Positions 7,125 through 8,829 of a stretch of DNA of 8,829 nt are shown here, piece after piece. Under the pieces are notes generated by a model. It searched no databases and had not been told where the DNA came from. It was given only the letters and a program-made list of their open reading frames with translations. Both the position numbers and the translations under genes were made by a program. The DNA is taken from assembly GCA_050251575.1 (NCBI GenBank), contig JBFWMP010000122.1, positions 1-8,829 on the forward strand, in the 5' to 3' direction. Numbering within the stretch: the stretch's first letter is position 1; every line of letters starts with the position of its first letter. The stretch comes from X23 sp050251575 (GTDB taxonomy: Bacteria; Bacillota; Clostridia; SK-Y3).

Positions 7125-7140
7125 ACTTTCACCAAAGCAG

Positions 7141-7168
7141 CCCGGAGCTTGGAACTCGGAGCTTAATT
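7141..7168. repeat. Two-copy 14-nt-period direct repeat upstream of yhbY
   Basis: CGGAGCTT occurs at 7143-7150 and 7157-7164, a period of 14. The core CTCGGAGCTTA (7155-7165) matches CTCAGAGCTTA upstream of guaA (1555-1565) at ten of eleven positions. Both elements run on into TAATTT and both lie 20-27 bases before a minus-strand start codon. The role is unknown. Confidence 0.5.
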
Positions 7169-7173
7169 TTCTT

Positions 7174-7210
7174 AAAAAATACAAAAGAGACAGACCCCAA
7201 AGTCTATCTC
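7174..7210 (-). terminator. Intrinsic terminator after the 61-aa Cys-rich gene
   Basis: On the minus strand GAGATAGAC (7202-7210) pairs with GTCTGTCTC (7187-7195) in a nine-pair stem with one G-U. A six-base loop separates the arms, and the tail is TTTTGTATTTTTT (7174-7186). This is a textbook terminator, starting 12 bases after the stop of the small gene. On the other strand the G-U becomes a C/A mismatch and there is no T tract, so it acts on minus-strand transcripts only. Confidence 0.88.
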
Positions 7211-7222
7211 GTATTTATCCCC

Positions 7223-7408
7223 TCATACTTCAACTTCTTTTCTTGTTTTTCTTCTATGCAGCTCATAACTAGGATCACCTTTTTTCCATCCACTCCTATT
7301 TTTCTCAACCACAGTCATATTCTTTTCATTTACAACAAAATCATTCTTCATCAAACAGAAATAAGCGGAATCTCCGATTTTACAATTTCCACAATTATAG
7401 CACATCAT
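7223..7408 (-). CDS. Small Cys-rich protein, zinc-ribbon-like, function unknown
   Basis: A 61-aa protein with four cysteines near the N-terminus: Cys3, Cys6, Cys9 and Cys18 (CYNCGNCKIGDSAYFC), a CX2CX2CX8C spacing. That could bind zinc or an iron-sulphur cluster. The rest is charged and ends in a basic stretch, WKKGDPSYELHRRKTRK. There is no signal peptide or membrane segment. I do not recognise a named family, though short proteins of this look occur in Clostridia. It appears to be a real gene because it has a good promoter (TAGACA, 17 bases, TAAAAT), a GGAGGGG site and a dedicated terminator. The ribosome site is unusually far from the ATG (14 bases; the second codon is also ATG), and no in-frame start lies closer. 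It sits between the ribosome-assembly genes obgE and yhbY, which weakly suggests a nucleic-acid or ribosome-linked role. Confidence 0.75.
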   Translation of the reverse strand: MMCYNCGNCKIGDSAYFCLMKNDFVVNEKNMTVVEKNRSGWKKGDPSYELHRRKTRKEVEV

Positions 7409-7458
7409 AGTTAAAAATACTGCCCCTCCAGTTCAATATGAATAATCAATCTACACAC

Positions 7459-7487
7459 ATTTTACTACAGGGCAATACCTTTGTCTA
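7459..7487 (-). promoter_or_regulatory. Vegetative-type promoter for the 61-aa Cys-rich gene
   Basis: On the minus strand the -35 TAGACA (7482-7487; five of six against TTGACA) and the -10 TAAAAT (7459-7464; five of six against TATAAT) are 17 bases apart. The predicted start near 7452 gives a leader of about 44 bases containing GGAGGGG (7423-7429). No terminator is seen after obgE, so read-through from obgE may add to expression. Confidence 0.6.
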
Positions 7488-7504
7488 TATATTTATCAAA
7501 TTTT

Positions 7505-8782
7505 TTAAGGGATATAATCAAACTCTATTTCATAGATCCTTACAGTATCTCCTTCTTGTATTCCCAGCTCTTCCAGTTCTTCAATAACACCCTTTTTCTT
7601 AAGAGTTCTTTGGAAATACTGTAAGGATTCTGCATCATCAAAATTGGTAGAGCCTACAATTTTCATCATCCACTTACCTTCTACGATATAAACTCCGTCT
7701 TCTACTCTTACAGTAAATGGTTTTTCTTCTTCAACTTTGTAGATCTTTTTTTCATTCTTTTCTACATCAAAAACCATAGGAGGCGGCAATTCTTTCAACT
7801 TACTCGAAGCATATAGCATTAGCTCTCTAATTCCCTTGTTTGAAGCTGCTGAAATGCCAAATACTTTATAACCTCTTTCTTCCAAATTCTTTTTGAAACG
7901 CTGAAATGATAATTCTGCATCGGGTAAATCCATCTTGTTGGCAGCTACAATTTGCTGCTTACTAGCAAGCTCAGCGTTGTACTTGCTTAGTTCCCTGTTG
8001 ATAGTATCAAAGTCGAGCAATGGATCCCGTCCCTCTATGCCGGATACGTCGACCACATGTATTAATAATCTTGTTCTTTCAATATGCTTTAAAAATTCAT
8101 GCCCTAATCCGGTACCTTCATGAGCACCCTCTATCAGACCCGGAATATCCGCAAGAATAAAACTATTCCCTCCCCCTAAGTCAACTACACCCAGATTAGG
8201 GTTAAGGGTAGTAAAATGATAATTCGCAATCTTAGGGCGTGCTGCCGAAACTACAGAAAGTATAGTAGATTTTCCTACATTCGGGAATCCAATAAGCCCT
8301 ATATCCGCCAGTACTTTTAACTCTAAAACAATATTGTGTTCTTCACCCGGCTCCCCACTTTTTGCAAATCTAGGTGCTTGTCGTGTAGGCGTGGCAAAAT
8401 GAATATTTCCCCACCCGCCTTTGCCGCCTCTCGCAGCAATAAATTCCTGACCGTGATGCACCATATCTGCAATAATAGTATCCGTCAAGGCATCTTTAAT
8501 AAGAGTTCCCGGCGGTACCTTGATAATAAGATTTTCACCTTTTTTTCCTGAAGACTTTGCAGCCTTCCCATCTTCACCGTTCTCCGCATTGTATTTTTTC
8601 TTATATCTAAAATCCATCAAGGTACTCATGCCACTATCAACAATGAATATAACATCTCCGCCCTTGCCTCCATCCCCACCATCGGGACCACCAGCCGGAA
8701 CATATTTCTCACGATGAAAAGAAACTAATCCATTGCCGCCATTACCGGATTTTATGTATATTTCCGCAGTATCTACGAACAT
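7505..8782 (-). CDS. obgE: Obg-family GTPase ObgE/CgtA
   Basis: A 425-aa essential-type GTPase that binds the 50S subunit during late assembly and links growth to (p)ppGpp levels. In Bacillus, Obg is also needed for sporulation and the general stress response. Three domains are complete. The glycine-rich Obg fold (1 to about 158) includes GNGGNGLVSFHREKYVPAGG. The G domain (about 159-330) has G1 GFPNVGKST (165-173), switch I TTLNPNLG (191-198), G3 DIPGLIEGAHEGTGLG (212-227), G4 NKMD (282-285) and G5 SAAS (311-314). The C-terminal OCT domain (about 345-425) ends EIEFDYIP and is present as in other Firmicutes. The ATG start has AGGTGA five bases upstream. Genes for ribosomal proteins L21 and L27 usually precede obgE in Firmicutes, but that region lies outside the window. 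The 47 bases upstream (8783-8829) show no gene. Confidence 0.98.
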   Translation of the reverse strand: MFVDTAEIYIKSGNGGNGLVSFHREKYVPAGGPDGGDGGKGGDVIFIVDSGMSTLMDFRYKKKYNAENGEDGKAAKSSGKKGENLIIKVPPGTLIKDALTDTIIADMVHHGQEFIAARGGKGGWGNIHFATPTRQAPRFAKSGEPGEEHNIVLELKVLADIGLIGFPNVGKSTILSVVSAARPKIANYHFTTLNPNLGVVDLGGGNSFILADIPGLIEGAHEGTGLGHEFLKHIERTRLLIHVVDVSGIEGRDPLLDFDTINRELSKYNAELASKQQIVAANKMDLPDAELSFQRFKKNLEERGYKVFGISAASNKGIRELMLYASSKLKELPPPMVFDVEKNEKKIYKVEEEKPFTVRVEDGVYIVEGKWMMKIVGSTNFDDAESLQYFQRTLKKKGVIEELEELGIQEGDTVRIYEIEFDYIP

Positions 8783-8829
8783 TTATATCACCTCGTGTTT
8801 CACAATTGTTGTCTTAATAATGTTATTAT

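Noticed and set aside
7115..7135. Longer yhbY starting at TTG (7133-7135), adding seven residues
   Set aside because: The extension has no ribosome site and contains the AGGTGA of the ATG start, and family members begin at ML(S/T)SKQR.
7935..8717. Plus-strand frames opposite obgE (7935-8123, 8336-8551, 8520-8717)
   Set aside because: Shadows of the Obg coding frame. The Pro/Ser-rich run near 8660-8710 is simply the complement of the glycine-rich Obg fold.
1..8829. CRISPR array, insertion sequence, prophage, toxin-antitoxin pair, defence or biosynthetic cluster
   Set aside because: No regularly spaced repeats, transposase or integrase motifs, or relevant protein families were seen on either strand. 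Nearly all sequence outside short spacers is housekeeping coding sequence. A system could only hide inside the 100-N gap.

Overview
The window looks like an ordinary chromosomal stretch from a low-GC, Gram-positive anaerobe of the class Clostridia. The base composition is A+T-rich. Ribosome binding sites are strong (AAGGAGG, AGGTGA), starts are ATG or GTG, and intrinsic terminators are numerous. The obgE to yhbY order and a DUF4080-type radical SAM protein fit that group. I cannot name a genus.

Layout, left to right. (1) guaA (GMP synthase) on the minus strand is complete except for the last base of its final Glu codon and the stop. (2) A short intergenic region follows, containing a 100-N assembly gap. 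(3) A single minus-strand gene encodes a B12-binding/radical SAM protein with a DUF4080-like C-terminus. (4) The next intergenic spacer carries a 28-nt dispersed-type repeat and a 47-nt near-perfect palindrome. (5) ilvE (branched-chain aminotransferase, minus) is divergent from pepF (oligoendopeptidase F, plus), with a 180-nt promoter region between them. (6) A symmetrical 43-nt palindrome acts as a shared terminator between convergent pepF and yhbY. (7) On the minus strand, in transcription order, come obgE (ribosome-assembly GTPase), a 61-aa Cys-rich small protein with its own promoter and terminator, and yhbY (ribosome-assembly RNA-binding protein).

The genes are housekeeping: GMP synthesis, branched-chain amino acid transamination, peptide turnover and 50S ribosome maturation. 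Only the obgE/small ORF/yhbY cluster shows functional coherence. The least understood genes are the radical SAM protein, whose substrate is unknown, and the 61-aa Cys-rich protein. I found no phage, insertion sequence, CRISPR array, toxin-antitoxin pair, defence system or biosynthetic cluster. The more unusual content is intergenic: three hairpin elements with long or repeated-phrase stems, one dispersed-type repeat, and a 14-nt-period direct repeat that appears upstream of both guaA and yhbY.
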